Position numbers and translations under genes: made by a program
Shown: one piece after another, positions 19,667-30,610 of the stretch
How positions within the stretch are numbered: position 1 is the stretch's first letter
Layout: each line of letters begins with the position of its first letter
Notes under the pieces: model-generated
What the model was told of the DNA's origin: nothing
What the model saw: only the letters and a program-made list of their open reading frames with translations
The model's database searches: none
NCBI GenBank assembly: GCA_003427395.1
Contig: BFEA01000334.1
Location: 1,575,307-1,616,364, forward strand
Reading direction: 5' to 3'
Source of the DNA: Chara braunii
Taxonomy: Eukaryota; Streptophyta; Charophyceae; Charales; Characeae
Length of the DNA: 41,058 nucleotides

Positions 19667-19668
<2 letters not shown>

Positions 19669-19713
<45 letters not shown>
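19669..19713. repeat. (CA)n microsatellite
   Basis: About 22 CA units, followed by an A tract. It abuts the reversed GCGCA element. Confidence 0.95.
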
Positions 19714-19714
<1 letters not shown>

Positions 19715-19732
19715 CACAAAAAAAAAAAAAGA

Positions 19733-19905
19733 AGGCCCGCGCACCAGTGGCGCACCAGCGAAGTTGCGCCCTGCACAGTGCGTTGCGCCTGTACGCTTTT
19801 TGTGCGCGGTCTGCACACGTGCGCTCGCATCTCAGAGCCGCGCACGGCGCAAGGCGCACCGCACCGCATGGCGCACTGCACTGGTGTGCCGCAAGTATGA
19901 TACTA
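19733..19905 (-). mobile_element. GCGCA-rich repeat element, copy 4, reversed
   Basis: On the minus strand it starts ATCATACTTGCGGCACACCA and runs about 170 bp through GTGCGC/TTGCGCC words. Unlike the other copies, it ends at a T tract in this orientation, so the poly(A)-tail idea does not fit this copy. From 19905 to about 20500 nothing is recognised. Confidence 0.55.
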
Positions 19906-20502
19906 ACCCGCCATAAGGCATGAAAAAAAAGGAGAAGCTGATTAGTAAAGCTCTTTCTGTGAGATTAGAGTCTTATCCTAGGGCTCGATCACGACAGGGA
20001 ACTTGTACTTTGCATTGATAAGATTTCCGAGCTTAGACGATTCTCGCTTTCATCTTCAGTCCCACAGGTTATTTGTCTGATAGTAATAAAACAAAGGAAG
20101 CATTTCTATCCTCGTAAAAACTCGGCCTTGATCCTCAGCAAACTCCTCAGTAGGTATTCTGTACTCGAACCTTTGAACGTTCAAGCAGTGGTGGCGAAGG
20201 CAAACTTCTGGAAGTCAGTTGATGTTAATAACTCAGGTCATGTACACCATTAGCGTATCATACAGCGCATCTGCCCTTGACTTTCCCAGGCTCAAGTGAC
20301 AACAAGAGCAGGATTAAAATGGAACTTGACACGAGTGATTAAACCCTGTACCAGTTTTCTTTAAGGGCACTATTGTAGTGGAGCCCTCCTTCCTCTTTCC
20401 GGCCAGATCATGCGCGGGCACGCTTACTACTCAAGACAACAAAGCGCATTCAGTTACAACTGGATGCGCTTATTTCTTGATCAATGACGACTCAGCCCCT
20501 CT

Positions 20503-21610
20503 GATGACATCAACACTAAACAGTGAGCACCTGCCCCTCATAAGGTCTGCCAAGGCCACACACACTGCTCGGATGTCATCGCCGTGCCTCCACTCACTGA
20601 TTGCCGAAAATCTCAGCATTGTCACAGCCGAGAGCAGAGCCTACCAGGAGACTAGTGATGTCTACTATATGGTTCACGCCCACATCGCACGAATGCTTTC
20701 CTAGCAGGTCTACTATATGGTTCACCTCACTCGCTAGTACCTTATACACCGCGTTGCATCACGGCCTCAATCTTTCCTCCATCACGAGTTGGGCTCGCTA
20801 GGAAGTAGGTGACGCCAAGGACATTAAGCACGTACACCTCTCGAGTGAGTCAGCCCTTCCCTCTTCTGTGCGTGCCGCTAATGCTTTGCCTTGCATGTCC
20901 GAACTAGACTACTCCATAGTCGGAGATGGAAAATGGTGCGGGTTGCTTGCGGGTGACATCAACAACGAGATCACATGCAGTTTTGCCTTGAAAGTTTGAC
21001 TTCTCTCTTCTCACGCGTAGTGCTAGTACCCATCGTTGTCATGTGTGAGCATTGTAGTCTGAGTTAAACTCGTTAGGAAAACATGTGACGTCAACCATAA
21101 CTTGCCTGCACATTTCCCATGAGAGTCTCGCACACGAGGATCTGACTTAGTTTGGCGCTTCTCTCTTGCTAGTACCGTGCACAGTCCGTCCCTCTCCCCT
21201 TGCTGACCATGACACTTGCCAGCTACTTGTAGCCACCTTGCAGCCTCTGTCTTTCTACCGCCATGAGCTGGTCTAGCCCGAGAGTAGGTGACGTCAACAA
21301 CGGTAAGTACGTGCACCCCTCACAGGTGACTTACGAAGGTTTGACTTCGCTCTTGCGCACATACCATTTGTACCTGGCGTTTCCGCGCGTCCTCGCCCTA
21401 ACAATGTGATGTCACACTCATTCTCGACCTCGCTCTTACAGAGATGAAAGGTTATACAAATTGCGCATGACAAGAACCCTGGCGGTCTGATGGTAACATC
21501 AGCCGCGTCCCAATCACGCGCATGTCCCACACTAATCCAACCGACCTTTGCCGAGACAGGGATGGAGATCGTAACGTGGTGTGACGCCAACCAGTGAGAG
21601 CAAACGTGCT
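20503..21610. repeat. degenerate repeat centred on TGACGTCAACAACG
   Basis: Related motifs occur at about 20503 (TGACATCAACACTAAACAGT), 20809 (TGACGCCAAGGACATTAAGC), 20957 (TGACATCAACAACGAGATCA), 21086 (TGACGTCAACCATAACTTGC), 21290 (TGACGTCAACAACGGTAAGT) and 21580 (TGACGCCAACCAGTGAGAGC). Most are followed by GCAC and a C-rich word. Spacing varies (about 130-310 bp), so this is an old, scrambled tandem repeat. TGACGTCA is the bZIP/CRE-type palindrome, but no use is shown. Confidence 0.45.
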
Positions 21611-21619
21611 TCTCAGGAG

Positions 21620-23075
21620 GGATACACACACTCGGAGACTGACACCTGCGCGTTCATGCACACACGCACGTACTTTGACCCACGTCGCTTCCGGCAGTAC
21701 CTCGTTCTGCACCTCTACTCCCTCCTCTCTTCAGACCGTATCCGCCTCACAGCCTTCGTTGAGAACTGACTTCTGGACCGTCCTCCACTGACGCTGTTGG
21801 TGGGTGGTCCCGTCGCCACTGGTCCAGTCCATGCCAGGACTAGGTCTCTGCGTAGCTGGCTTTGGATTCTGCTTCCAAGGCACGATCTAGGGCCTGCTGC
21901 TCTCGCTCTGTGGTCCCTGCCGGCGTCTCTTCCTCATAATACGTGACAGTGACATGTAAGGCTGCGGTCACTCCGTCCTGTTTGCACCTCCGCTCAGCCC
22001 TGTCACGAGCCTCCGTATTGCTCCCTGTAGGCCTTCGTCTCCCCTCATTTCTTGTTCCCTCCTGCCGTAGACGTTCACTTTTAACTTGGCCACCCTCTCG
22101 GGCCTTAGATAGGACAAAATAGCATCTACTATTATGCCTTCTTTCATCTTTGGTTCCCAGCTCCAGAAGCACTTTATGCGGCTAATCTGGTAGCCATGGA
22201 GACCCTTGCGACATGCCATAGCCACACGCCTTTTGAAATGGTTAGAGCTTAGCCCAATGCACGTACGTGCAGGTAACTACGGCCTGAGCACCTCACTGCC
22301 CCATGCTACTATCCCAGATTGCCAACCTCGTAGGTACAGCGGGATTTATAGCATGCACCTGCTGACCAATAGTAGAGTAGCCTAACAGCTGCTCTTTTAT
22401 AAATTCCGGAACACGAAATACCCCGCGTTCTAAACAAGAATCCGCAAGTTAATCTGAAATAAAATAATAATTAGAATTTTAAACAATTTATTGTAATAGA
22501 CTTTTAATATGAATAAACTTCAATAAAGGGAAAATTGTACAAATTATTTAGTACTCAACGGTCGTTCCTGGAGCGCAGTTCTACGGTCCACACCTGCTGT
22601 CTTTTCAGCTCAAATTGAAAGGACAGCAGGTTGGTGTGCAGTGGTCTCATAATGGGATACCAACCGATACCTCCCCATCTTCAAAGGCGGCCACCAATTT
22701 ACCCTTGATGGGTACCTGTTTCCGATGGCAAGGAGGGGGTGCATGACTTTCCATGGGGGTGATGAGCTTCCTACCAAAGTGTCCGCGGGTGCCCCCATTT
22801 GGGGCCCTTACAACACGACACTCAGCAAGTCGTGCCCATGGTAAACGAGATGTGAAAGGCCGGGTCAGTCTAGACTGCGTGCTGGTAATCACAGTTCAAA
22901 AATGAACCGTTCGTTCCCCCGTGAAGTGACAGAAAAGCGGAACAAAGTTTGAAAAGACAAAACTAATAATAATAACAAGTAGACCTGCCGCAGCTTTGAA
23001 GAGGGGCGCGAGGAGAGGCAGGCGGGGAGGGCAGCAAGCCAATATGCAGTTGAAGGTCGGGAAAAAAAAAAAAAA
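21620..23075. other. unassigned stretch
   Basis: There is no supported gene or RNA. A short inverted repeat, ACCTGCTGTCCTTT-like, occurs at 22590-22635 (CTGCTGTCTTTTCAGCT facing TTGAAAGGACAGCAG). 22430-22550 is A/T-rich. Confidence 0.4.
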
Positions 23076-23080
23076 AAAAA

Positions 23081-23389
23081 GTAGCGAGCTAGGCTACCAG
23101 CCGGGCCGCCCGGGTCCCGGGTGGCCAGCCCGTGCAAGGACCAGGGAAGGTCCCAGCAAAAAAATAAAAAAATAAAAAATCCCAAAAAATCCGAAAACAA
23201 AACTATGCTATCATTGCTATGCAGAAAAATAAACTGAACAACTTTTGCCCCAGGGTCACATCGGAATTCTTCACCAAATTTCGAATAAAAAATAAAATTA
23301 AAAAATATTTTTATTATTTTAATATTTTTATTTTTTTTGGCCCAGCCGGGCAAGTGACCCCGGGCCACTCTGGTAGCCTAGGTAGCGAG
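23081..23389. mobile_element. 309-bp inverted-terminal-repeat element
   Basis: GTAGCGAGCTAGGCTACCAG (23081-23100) faces CTGGTAGCCTAGGTAGCGAG (23370-23389). Pairing continues inward through CCCGGGTGGCC/GGCCCGGGGTCAC and CCAGCCCG/CCCAGCCGGGC, so the arms approach 60 nt. The core is A/T-rich. It is preceded by a run of 20 A's. A non-autonomous DNA element is likely, but no other copy was found. Confidence 0.55.
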
Positions 23390-24377
23390 GCTATTGGAAG
23401 GGAATTTCTAAAATCAAAATTGAAGGAAAGTAGGACAGAGGACCGCCAGATCCGCAGCCCTTGAACTCGTGCGCACACGGGAAAATTGAAAATTGCTCCC
23501 CATGACGCAAAACGCTTCCACCACGGCGCGCCGCCCTTCGAACTCACGGGGACAAAAGAAGAAAACTGTGATATCTGCGAGTCCCTGTTGGGCCTGTGCC
23601 TTGTCCCCCGCCATTTTCCCAACACAGGCAGCCCGGGGTTGTGGCAGCATCACACGAGACCCACTGTTCCCTTTATGAAGAGTATAGATAGTAGTAGAAG
23701 AAGAAAGAAAGAAAAGAAGGAAAACATAATGCCGTGAGACCATCTGCAGCCATCAGATGACTAAGTACTAGAAGAGCGACCTAGATACTTGGCGCAGATA
23801 GTAAACACGACGTTTTACTCCCTCGTCTCTTTTCCCTTTTTGTTTCTCATCCTTTCTTTTCTTTTTCCTTTTGATACCGACCCCACGACGTGTGACTGTC
23901 CCATAACCTGATGAGAGGGAACTCGGCGCGCAGTAGAAAAGACCACGCCAGTCCCTCTACCTTCGCATCCCTGGGCGAGCCAGGCGGCTACCACGAGCAC
24001 AGGCAAGTTGTGCTCTAGTGTAGCAGGGGGCCGAGCCTGCGTGGACCAAAGGAAAGCCCAGTGGTGCACCCCCCTTCTTTTTACCAGTGAGAGTGCCAGC
24101 GCAACAGGCCGCGCACAAGATGAGCCTGGCATACTGCCGAGGGCTGTGAACGGAGTGTGTCTGGTACACCACGGAGGGCTGGGACACCGTGTCCTCCGAC
24201 ACCGGTCGGACCGGCCGGCGGGTCGGCCCAGTTCGTCCCCGGTTGCCCCCAGCGCATTTTAGCTGCGGGCCAATTTTTTTTGTTTTTGAGCCCGTAGCAT
24301 GATTTCCGCGGCATCTTGGAGGCAGCCTCCACCCCCCACTTTAACAACCGGGTCTGCTGGGCTCGTCGTTTTGGAGG

Positions 24378-24443
24378 CAAAGAGGCGGCTGATCTCGACC
24401 GCTGACCATCGCAGATCAGGGGCCAAGATCAGCCGCTTCTTTG
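24378..24443. other. 18-bp stem hairpin
   Basis: CAAAGAGGCGGCTGATCT (24378-24395) pairs with AGATCAGCCGCTTCTTTG (24426-24443) with one mismatch and a 30-nt loop. The size resembles a small-RNA precursor, but a fold alone is not evidence of one. Confidence 0.5.
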
Positions 24444-24679
24444 TTTCCATTCGGGTGGGAAAAGGTTGCCGCTTGGTTTCTAACGTGCAACGGGGAAGAA
24501 AGCATCATTCCTCCAACCCCCATCAACGGCCAGCAGACCGAGGCCACCCGTCCGCGCGTTCCAGATGTGCCAGTGACGTGCAGCCATCGCGCCCCAAACC
24601 AGTGAGCTGAGCCATCAACTCCAAAAGCCAGCCGTGCCATTGCGCTCCTCGCCAACGAGCCATGCAATCATGCCCCCTG

Positions 24680-25840
24680 CCCCGGTCTGCCTTCTTCTTC
24701 CTTTTCTTCTTTTCTTCTCCTTCACCTTGTTTCTTCTTCTTTTTCCCCCTTCTTTTCTTGTTACTCAGGTTTTCTTTTCTTCTTTTCTTCTTTTTCTTCT
24801 TCCACTTCTTTCCTTGTGTCTTCTTCATCGTCGGCTCCTGCTCTTCTCCTTCTTCTTCCACTCCGCTGTTATGATCCGGGCCAATTTCGAAGTACATGTT
24901 CATGAGAAAGTAAAATGCCGTCCAATTGCAAAAAGAAATGAATGACTTGAGAGGAGAGAGAGTGAAAGAAGAAGAAGAAGATGTACACCAGCAAAGACCA
25001 ATGAGAATTCCCACTCCTGATCTCCTCCCCTCTTATTCAAACAAGAAAAAATAGTAATAATGTTGAATGGCTGAACCAGAATCAATGTCCGAATCCCTCT
25101 TCTACTGCAGGTATCACATGAGGTCCATCATAGCCATGGCCACCCTTCTTCCTCCTTCCTCCAAGGCCGAGGCTATGGCGGACGACCAGGGCCTGGCCCT
25201 GCTATGCGAAGGACAACACAAAGAAGCTATGGCTGCTTTAGCTCAGGCCACCATGCCTGACTCTCCCTCGAAGCTTCTTGGTGTATGATACGTGCTCAGT
25301 CGAGCGATGTATTGGGAACCAAGGATCTGCAAAGTGATGAAAAGGACTCGAATGGACAATGCAGTGTCAGCAAAGCATCAACAAGCAATGTACATCCAGA
25401 TACATATGAAAATAGCACAATGTAGCGCAGCGGAGTATTCAAAAGTATGACTTGATCTATCAGATACCGACGCGACACCCCATCGTACACCACACATATG
25501 AGAGAGAGAGGAGGGACCGCATACATAGACGAAAAGTTCCTCCTTGATCACACACATGGGGAGGTACCACTGATGAGGAGATGGGAGGGAGAGGCAAGAC
25601 GAAGATGGAGATGAGGGAGAAGACCAACATCACGGTAGCGAAGTCCAGAAATAGTCTCCCTGCCGAATTTCCAATCAATGTCTGCCACAAAATGTCGAAC
25701 CAGATCCTGGGCCTCACGGCCCGATGTAACCTCTGCCTGTAACCTCTCTCTCTGAAGAAGAAGAAGAAGGAGGAGGAAGGAGGAGAGATGGAGGGCGAGA
25801 GAAGAAGAAGAAGAAGATGTAGGCCTCCTCGCTATCTCAC
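24680..25840. repeat. pyrimidine and purine low-complexity tracts
   Basis: 24680-24860 is CTT-rich; 24950-24985 and 25755-25820 carry GAAGAA runs. Lysine-rich or serine/phenylalanine-rich open frames here are translations of the simple sequence. A frame at 25067-25288 (GLALLCEGQHKEAMAALAQA) looks more protein-like but has no supporting exon context. Confidence 0.55.
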
Positions 25841-26339
25841 CTGCCGCTAGCTGCCGGCATGTACTAACTGCCGCCGCATGCCTGAACAGACAGAAATAGG
25901 ACAGCAAATAAATAAATAAATAGTTAAATAAATGAATGCTGCCGCAACTCGAAACCTGCGGCCCTAAGGCCGGCCGTGGGCCTCCAGGGCGCGCGTCTGA
26001 GGGGCATGCAGCCTGGGGACCTCCAGCAACCGTCAGGCCCCCAGAATGGGGCCTAAGTGCAGGCTCAGCATGTAACATGTAGCTCTACCCCAACTGGGGC
26101 CTTCCAGATGCAGCGCCCTCCAGGGTGATGAAGATGGCATCCACCATAGCTAAACAAGTACCTCTAGCCCTCCTCCTTCCTAGTCCTGGTCTTCTTCCTC
26201 CTCTTGTCCTTGCTCCTCCCCAGCAGCGTTGCTCTGATGCTAGCGCTGCTCCAGCCAGCGCTCCAACCAGTGTGTCGCCAAACTTGCGCACCGACAATGA
26301 GGAGGAGCGCCTCGTTCCTCGTGGAGATATAGCGGCCTG

Positions 26340-26895
26340 CTTGCCTCTTGGCGAGTGACTTCCTAGGGCGCGTGGCCTCCAAGCAACCGGTACCTCCTCC
26401 CTTTCAGAGGGAAACATCATTGCAGACTCTGATATTGCCCGTACAGGCCCTACACTCGGACTGGTTGGAATGGTACCTGCCTAGACCTATCCTACAACTA
26501 CTGGGCCTCTAAAAATGCCAACTTTGTCTTCTTCTGCCTCAAGTCCTCGACACATCTACCTCTACCTGGTGTGGTACCGGCCTACCAGCTAGAGTGTTTT
26601 TCTGCTGCTTCAAATGCCGCGGGCCTCCCTCCCCGCCACTGAGTGTTTTCCCCCGGCAACTCTCAATGCCACGGCCACAGGTAAGTACCGGCCCTTCGGG
26701 CCTTTCACACGGACAAGTACCCTCACAGGTCACACACACTCAAACCGACAAACACTCAGACAGGCATGCAGACCAGCAAGCACGCACACGCTCAGACTGA
26801 GAAAACTCAGCAACAAGCGGGAAACTCAGCAAGGCATGCATTTCATTGGCAAAACTCAGAAATCAGCTGTGTCTCAGTCCGTGTTTGGCAGATCC
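26340..26895. repeat. dispersed repeat, copy A
   Basis: It shares ordered blocks with 27775-28275: TTGG(C/G)(G/C)AGTGACTTCC, CCTCCCTTTC..AGGGAAACAT CATTGCAGA, TTGAGTGTT.T.CCCC, CAA.GTCACGGCCACAGG.AA and GTAC.GGCCC. The 3' part, AAAACTCAGCA...CAAAACTCAGAAATCAGC...TCTCAGTCCGTGTTT, is also shared. The CTCAG array occurs again at about 2808-2925. The minus-strand frames in both copies reflect this shared sequence. Confidence 0.65.
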
Positions 26896-26899
26896 TAAC

Positions 26900-27255
26900 A
26901 CCTTGTCTTCTTTTCTCCTCCTCCTCTTGTTCTTCTTCGACTTCTTTCACTCTTCTTCTGTTCTTCCCCTCCTCTTCTTCGTCTCCTTCCTCCTCTCTGC
27001 ATCCTTCTCGTCTTCTTCCTCCCCTCTTCTTCTTCGTCTTCTTCCTTTCCTCTTTTTCGTCTTCTTCCTCATCTCTTCTCCCTTCTCGTCTTCTTCCCCC
27101 CCTCTTCTTCATCCTCTCCTCTTCTTCTTCGTCTTTTTCCTCCCCTCTTCTTCGTCTTCATCCTTTCCTCTTCTTCTTCCTCCTCTTCTTCTTTGTCTTC
27201 TCCCTCCCGTCCTCTTCTTTGTCTTCTCCTCCCCCTCCCCCTCCCCCCCAAAAGC
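26900..27255. repeat. (CTT)n-rich polypyrimidine tract
   Basis: About 350 bp of near-pure pyrimidine with TCTTCTTC and CCTCCTC words. The opposite-strand E/K/R-rich and the serine/leucine/phenylalanine-rich frames are artefacts of it. 27255-27475 holds C runs and GGCCCAGC words. Confidence 0.85.
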
Positions 27256-27774
27256 ACACCCCCAAGCACACCCCCCCAAACAAAACTCTCAATTTCGAAT
27301 TTTGATTGCGGACTCTGACAGATCTTGGTGAGCGCAGTTGGATCCCACAAAAAAAAAAAAAAAATGCTCATTTTTTGGGCCATCCGGTTTACTTGAATCC
27401 CCTGGGCCAGTCCTGCCCCGGTTGGAGCGGCCCAGCTCAGCTGGCCGGTTGCTGGCCCAGCCCTGCTGTAGAAGGGTTTAGCTATGAAGTCATGAAAAAC
27501 CTTTTTAAAACATATGAAAAATGATTTGCACAAAAATTAACATGATAGCGTAGCCAAGATCTTTAGACGGGCCGGACTCTGAAAAAAGGAAAAGAAAAGG
27601 AGGGGCCTGGCTGTGGCCGCATGGTGGATTTGGTTCTGAGTGAGGGTGAGCTCCAGATACTCGCTCAGAATTGTGCAACCCGCAGTCTTTCCATTGGGAA
27701 TCCTTCAGATTGAACTCTGCAAGAAGGAAAAGAAAAGAAGAGAAAACAAAACAAAACAAAACAAAACAAAACAA

Positions 27775-28275
27775 AAGCCTCTTGGGCAGTGACTTCCAGG
27801 CAGCACGGCCACGAAGCAACCAGCACCTCCTCCCTTTCGCAGGGAAACATCATTGCAGACCTGATATCTACAACTACAGGCTCTAGACTCTACCTAGTGG
27901 ACTTCTACAACTAAAGGTACTGACTTTTTGTCTTCTTCTGCTTGGCCTGCCGCTACTCGAGTGCCACCGGTACCGACACTACGCTGCTCGAGTGCGCCCT
28001 AAGGTACCCCTTCGGTCACTTTTGAGTGTTATTCCCCACTGCAACACTCAAAGTCACGGCCACAGGGAAGTACCAGCCCCGCGGGCCTCCCAAACAAGTA
28101 AGTGCCGGGCTACACACACACTCAGGACGATAAATGCGCAGACAGGCACACAAACCAGCACGCACGCACACACACAGACTTAGAAAACTCAGCAGTACGC
28201 GGGAATCTCAGCAAGGCCTACATTCCAGCGGCAAAACTCAGAAATCAGCAGTGTTCTCAGTCCGTGTTTTTTTTG
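27775..28275. repeat. dispersed repeat, copy B
   Basis: This is the partner of 26340-26895, in the same orientation and with many indels. It ends with CAGTCCGTGTTTTTTTTGCA, directly before the third U6 pseudogene. An AAAAC pentamer array (ACAAA x6) precedes it at 27747-27776. Confidence 0.65.
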
Positions 28276-28319
28276 CAGGTCCTTGCAAATTTTCAAATTG
28301 TTTTCTTTTACTTGTACAG

Positions 28320-28411
28320 TTTCTCAATTTGTGTATCATCCCTGCCTGCGGGCTATGGTAGTTTTCTCTCTGGAGTTCCATCCAATCTTAATGAATGTCC
28401 AGAAAGGACAG
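28320..28411 (-). pseudogene. U6 snRNA pseudogene, copy 3, near full length
   Basis: On the minus strand this aligns with U6 end to end: GTCCTTTCTGGACATTCATT, AAGATTGGATGGAACTCCAG, AGAGAAAACTACCATAGCCC, then GGGATGATACACAAATTGAG and AAA. The ACAGAGA box reads CCAGAGA, GCAUGGCCCC is broken up, and substitutions are spread throughout, so it is dead. Its segment CCAATCTTAATGAATGTCC (28382-28400, plus sense) is the unoccupied counterpart of the MITE insertion site at 40377-40551. Confidence 0.75.
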
Positions 28412-29274
28412 TTGTGTTTGTGTTGCGAACTGAATGCTGCTGTCTTCAGCGGAGTCGAATTGTTAGTCATTTGGGGCAACTTTCAGTCTAGATGCAGCGG
28501 CAAGGACTGGGCGTTCTGCTCAGGTGGAAGCGGTAGCGTGTGATAAGAGTTACTGATGATGAAAAGTCAGGGCTATGATCTGACCTGACACGAGCTATCT
28601 GGATGTCTTCTGAGTGCAGCACAGCTAGGTAATAGGGCAGACGCAGCACGGACAAGGGAGACACTTTATCTTCTGGCAGTTGGGCATTTCCGCTCAGGCG
28701 ACTACGCACGGAGTCGAAATCTCCTTCAACAGGCTCTGCAGGTAGAGAGTCAGCTTGTCCGGCCACCCTCGTATACGTCCATCTGCGTGCTTTATAGTGC
28801 TGGTTCGTTTCAAAACTTTCCGCCCCAAGACAAAGGATAATCCGATAATCTTTGTCAGGATCTGAGTCAGCAGGATGTCAACCACCACAGAGAGGTCCGT
28901 ACCTTGGACTGCGATCAATGAGGGACAAAATCCATCCCCCACATCTGTGGCTGTTTCCTACGTTTCTTATCTCCTGTATGCAGAGACCCTTGGATGCATT
29001 CACATGTTTAGACTGTGATTTGTGCCTATGCTGTACCTTCTGAGAAGTATGTTGGAAAGCCACCGTTAGGCTCGGAACGCAAAACCTATACTTGGCATGT
29101 TTAAGGGATATACCTCTGGTTTGGCCTTCCAGGGAATGAGGGGCATGCTAGGCAGTCAAATAGGGACATGTTAGAGGCTCCCCATGTTGACAAGGGGGTT
29201 ATGGATGACTGTGTCCTTTTGTTTGCCTCTTCTCATGGTCCTCGTCAAACCTGGAGCGGCGGGGTGCCAATTTT

Positions 29275-29506
29275 NNNNNNNNNNNNNNNNNNNNNNNNNN
29301 NNNNNNNNNNNNNNNNNNNNNNNNNNNNNNNNNNNNNNNNNNNNNNNNNNNNNNNNNNNNNNNNNNNNNNNNNNNNNNNNNNNNNNNNNNNNNNNNNNNN
29401 NNNNNNNNNNNNNNNNNNNNNNNNNNNNNNNNNNNNNNNNNNNNNNNNNNNNNNNNNNNNNNNNNNNNNNNNNNNNNNNNNNNNNNNNNNNNNNNNNNNN
29501 NNNNNN
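29275..29506. other. assembly gap (232 N)
   Basis: This is an unresolved scaffold gap, 1.1 kb upstream of the penultimate FIS1 exon. It lies next to LINE sequence. It could hide the missing FIS1 exon; its true size is unknown. The 28500-29270 stretch shows minus-strand frames (for example 28694-28942) that may be LINE-related but have no motif I can name. Confidence 0.95.
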
Positions 29507-29617
29507 CCTCTCAGATACCTCTGTGAGAATCTGTCGGCTAAGGCTTTGAAAAACAAGGATAACTGAGAAACGACAAACGGGTTGCTCTTGAGTAGCTCTG
29601 AATGTTTTTGAACCCCC

Positions 29618-30295
29618 TTATCTGGCCTGTGGCTCCTGTAGGCCGCCCGTTGAGTACAGTCTTGAACTTCTCCAGCTCGCCTCCGAATTGTGCCAATCTT
29701 TCCACCGTATGTTGGAGTCTGTTATCTCTGCGACTTTCCCTCCCGCCAGCCAGACTTTGACGAACTTGGAGAGGATACTCTGTCGCCGGTCTTCATCGTC
29801 CGGCAACGAGTACCTTGTCTTGTGCCATCTGCATAGGATCTCTGCCCGAATCAAGGTCCTTGTCTCCACCCACACCTTTTCTCTTGGCAATGATAGTCCT
29901 TCAATAGTCCCGCCGCATCTTTTCTTCCAAATCGACCAGAGTGTTACCTTCCTGATCATGCGAAACCAATTCCTTTCCGTATTATCGAAATCAGCCGCAA
30001 CGTTAGTCATGCCAAACCAATTCCTTTCCGTATTATCGAAATCAGCCGCAACGGTAGTCCATAGAAGAAGTTGGATAGGATGTTCAGGTTGGGGGTTGGA
30101 GAAGAGGGATTCCCAGAGGTCAGAAGCCCTGGCCCAGTACTCTGCCGCTTCCTTACACCGAATTAGGCGGGGGGTTGAGGGGGACGGTGCGGGAGGGAGA
30201 GTGCTACTATAGAGCTGGGTCAATGCTTGCTCACATGCTTCCCTGGTGCTTGCTATAATTAGGGATTGGACAGGAACTGGTAGCCACCGCATCAT
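29618..30295 (-). pseudogene. LINE-type retrotransposon ORF2 C-terminus (fragment)
   Basis: An open frame of 225 codons on the minus strand. It has the layout of the region downstream of the reverse transcriptase in plant LINEs: ECxxAxxYWxxxxxLW-like KEAAEYWARASDLWESLF, then NTERNWFRMIRKVTLWSIWK followed by KRCGGT, resembling the W...LW.IWK.RC core of the zf-RVT region. The RT and endonuclease domains are absent. A 17-residue unit, VAADFDNTERNWF plus four residues, is directly repeated by an in-frame 51-bp duplication (29962-30058). The frame is open, but the element is truncated and cannot move by itself. Confidence 0.6.
29962..30058. repeat. 51-bp in-frame tandem duplication in the LINE fragment
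   Basis: AAACCAATTCCTTTCCGTAT and TATCGAAATCAGCCGCAACG occur twice with a 51-bp period and one substitution in the shared part. It adds 17 codons without breaking the frame. Confidence 0.9.
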
Positions 30296-30610
30296 GTGGG
30301 GCCGCAGCAGGATGGGACCGTTACCTTTTTGGGCCGAAGGGGAGACCTTTTGGCCTGCTTTCTAGATCGTGAAGGGGGGTGGGATGGCACCATTATGATT
30401 TGTCACATACAGTAGTGATTGTGACCAATTTGAGGGTGCACACAGACATAGATACACACACTCAAAATCCTCGTTATGTGTACGTGGTGATCTCTAATGG
30501 TGTTTGAAACCCTCCAATATGTAAGACACATGTACATGTAGGAAGCTGTTCTGAAACTGGCTTCCCAATTGACTGGTGGATTGATTGTGTTTGTTGTCTT
30601 GTCATCCCAG

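Larger units (their letters stand above)
9776..30610 (+). other. FIS1: putative giant FIS1 intron(s), with one exon unlocated
   Basis: The upstream exon ends in phase 1 and the next recognised exon starts in phase 0, so an exon of about 120 nt is missing between them. It should encode the FIS1 middle part (the YLAVG.YR..Y helix pair and the following helix). I could not find it by eye. It may lie in the N gap at 29275-29506 or be too diverged. The interval is filled with SINEs, an LTR element, TIR elements, a LINE end and U6-derived copies, all described separately. Confidence 0.6.

Noticed and set aside
24523-25014. Minus-strand open frame of 163 codons with a long Lys/Arg/Glu-rich stretch
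   Set aside because: The charged stretch is the complement of a CTT-rich simple sequence; no domain and no exon context.
25067-25288. Plus-strand frame GLALLCEGQHKEAMAALAQA as the missing FIS1 exon or another TPR gene
   Set aside because: It lacks the FIS1 LAVG.YR pattern, and its phase and boundaries do not fit the flanking exons.
26766-27331. Long plus and minus open frames rich in Ser/Leu/Phe or Glu/Lys/Arg
   Set aside because: They translate a polypyrimidine tract in several frames at once, which is typical of low complexity and not of a gene.
29168-29566. Open frames of more than 100 codons across the N gap
   Set aside because: Most of their length is undetermined sequence.
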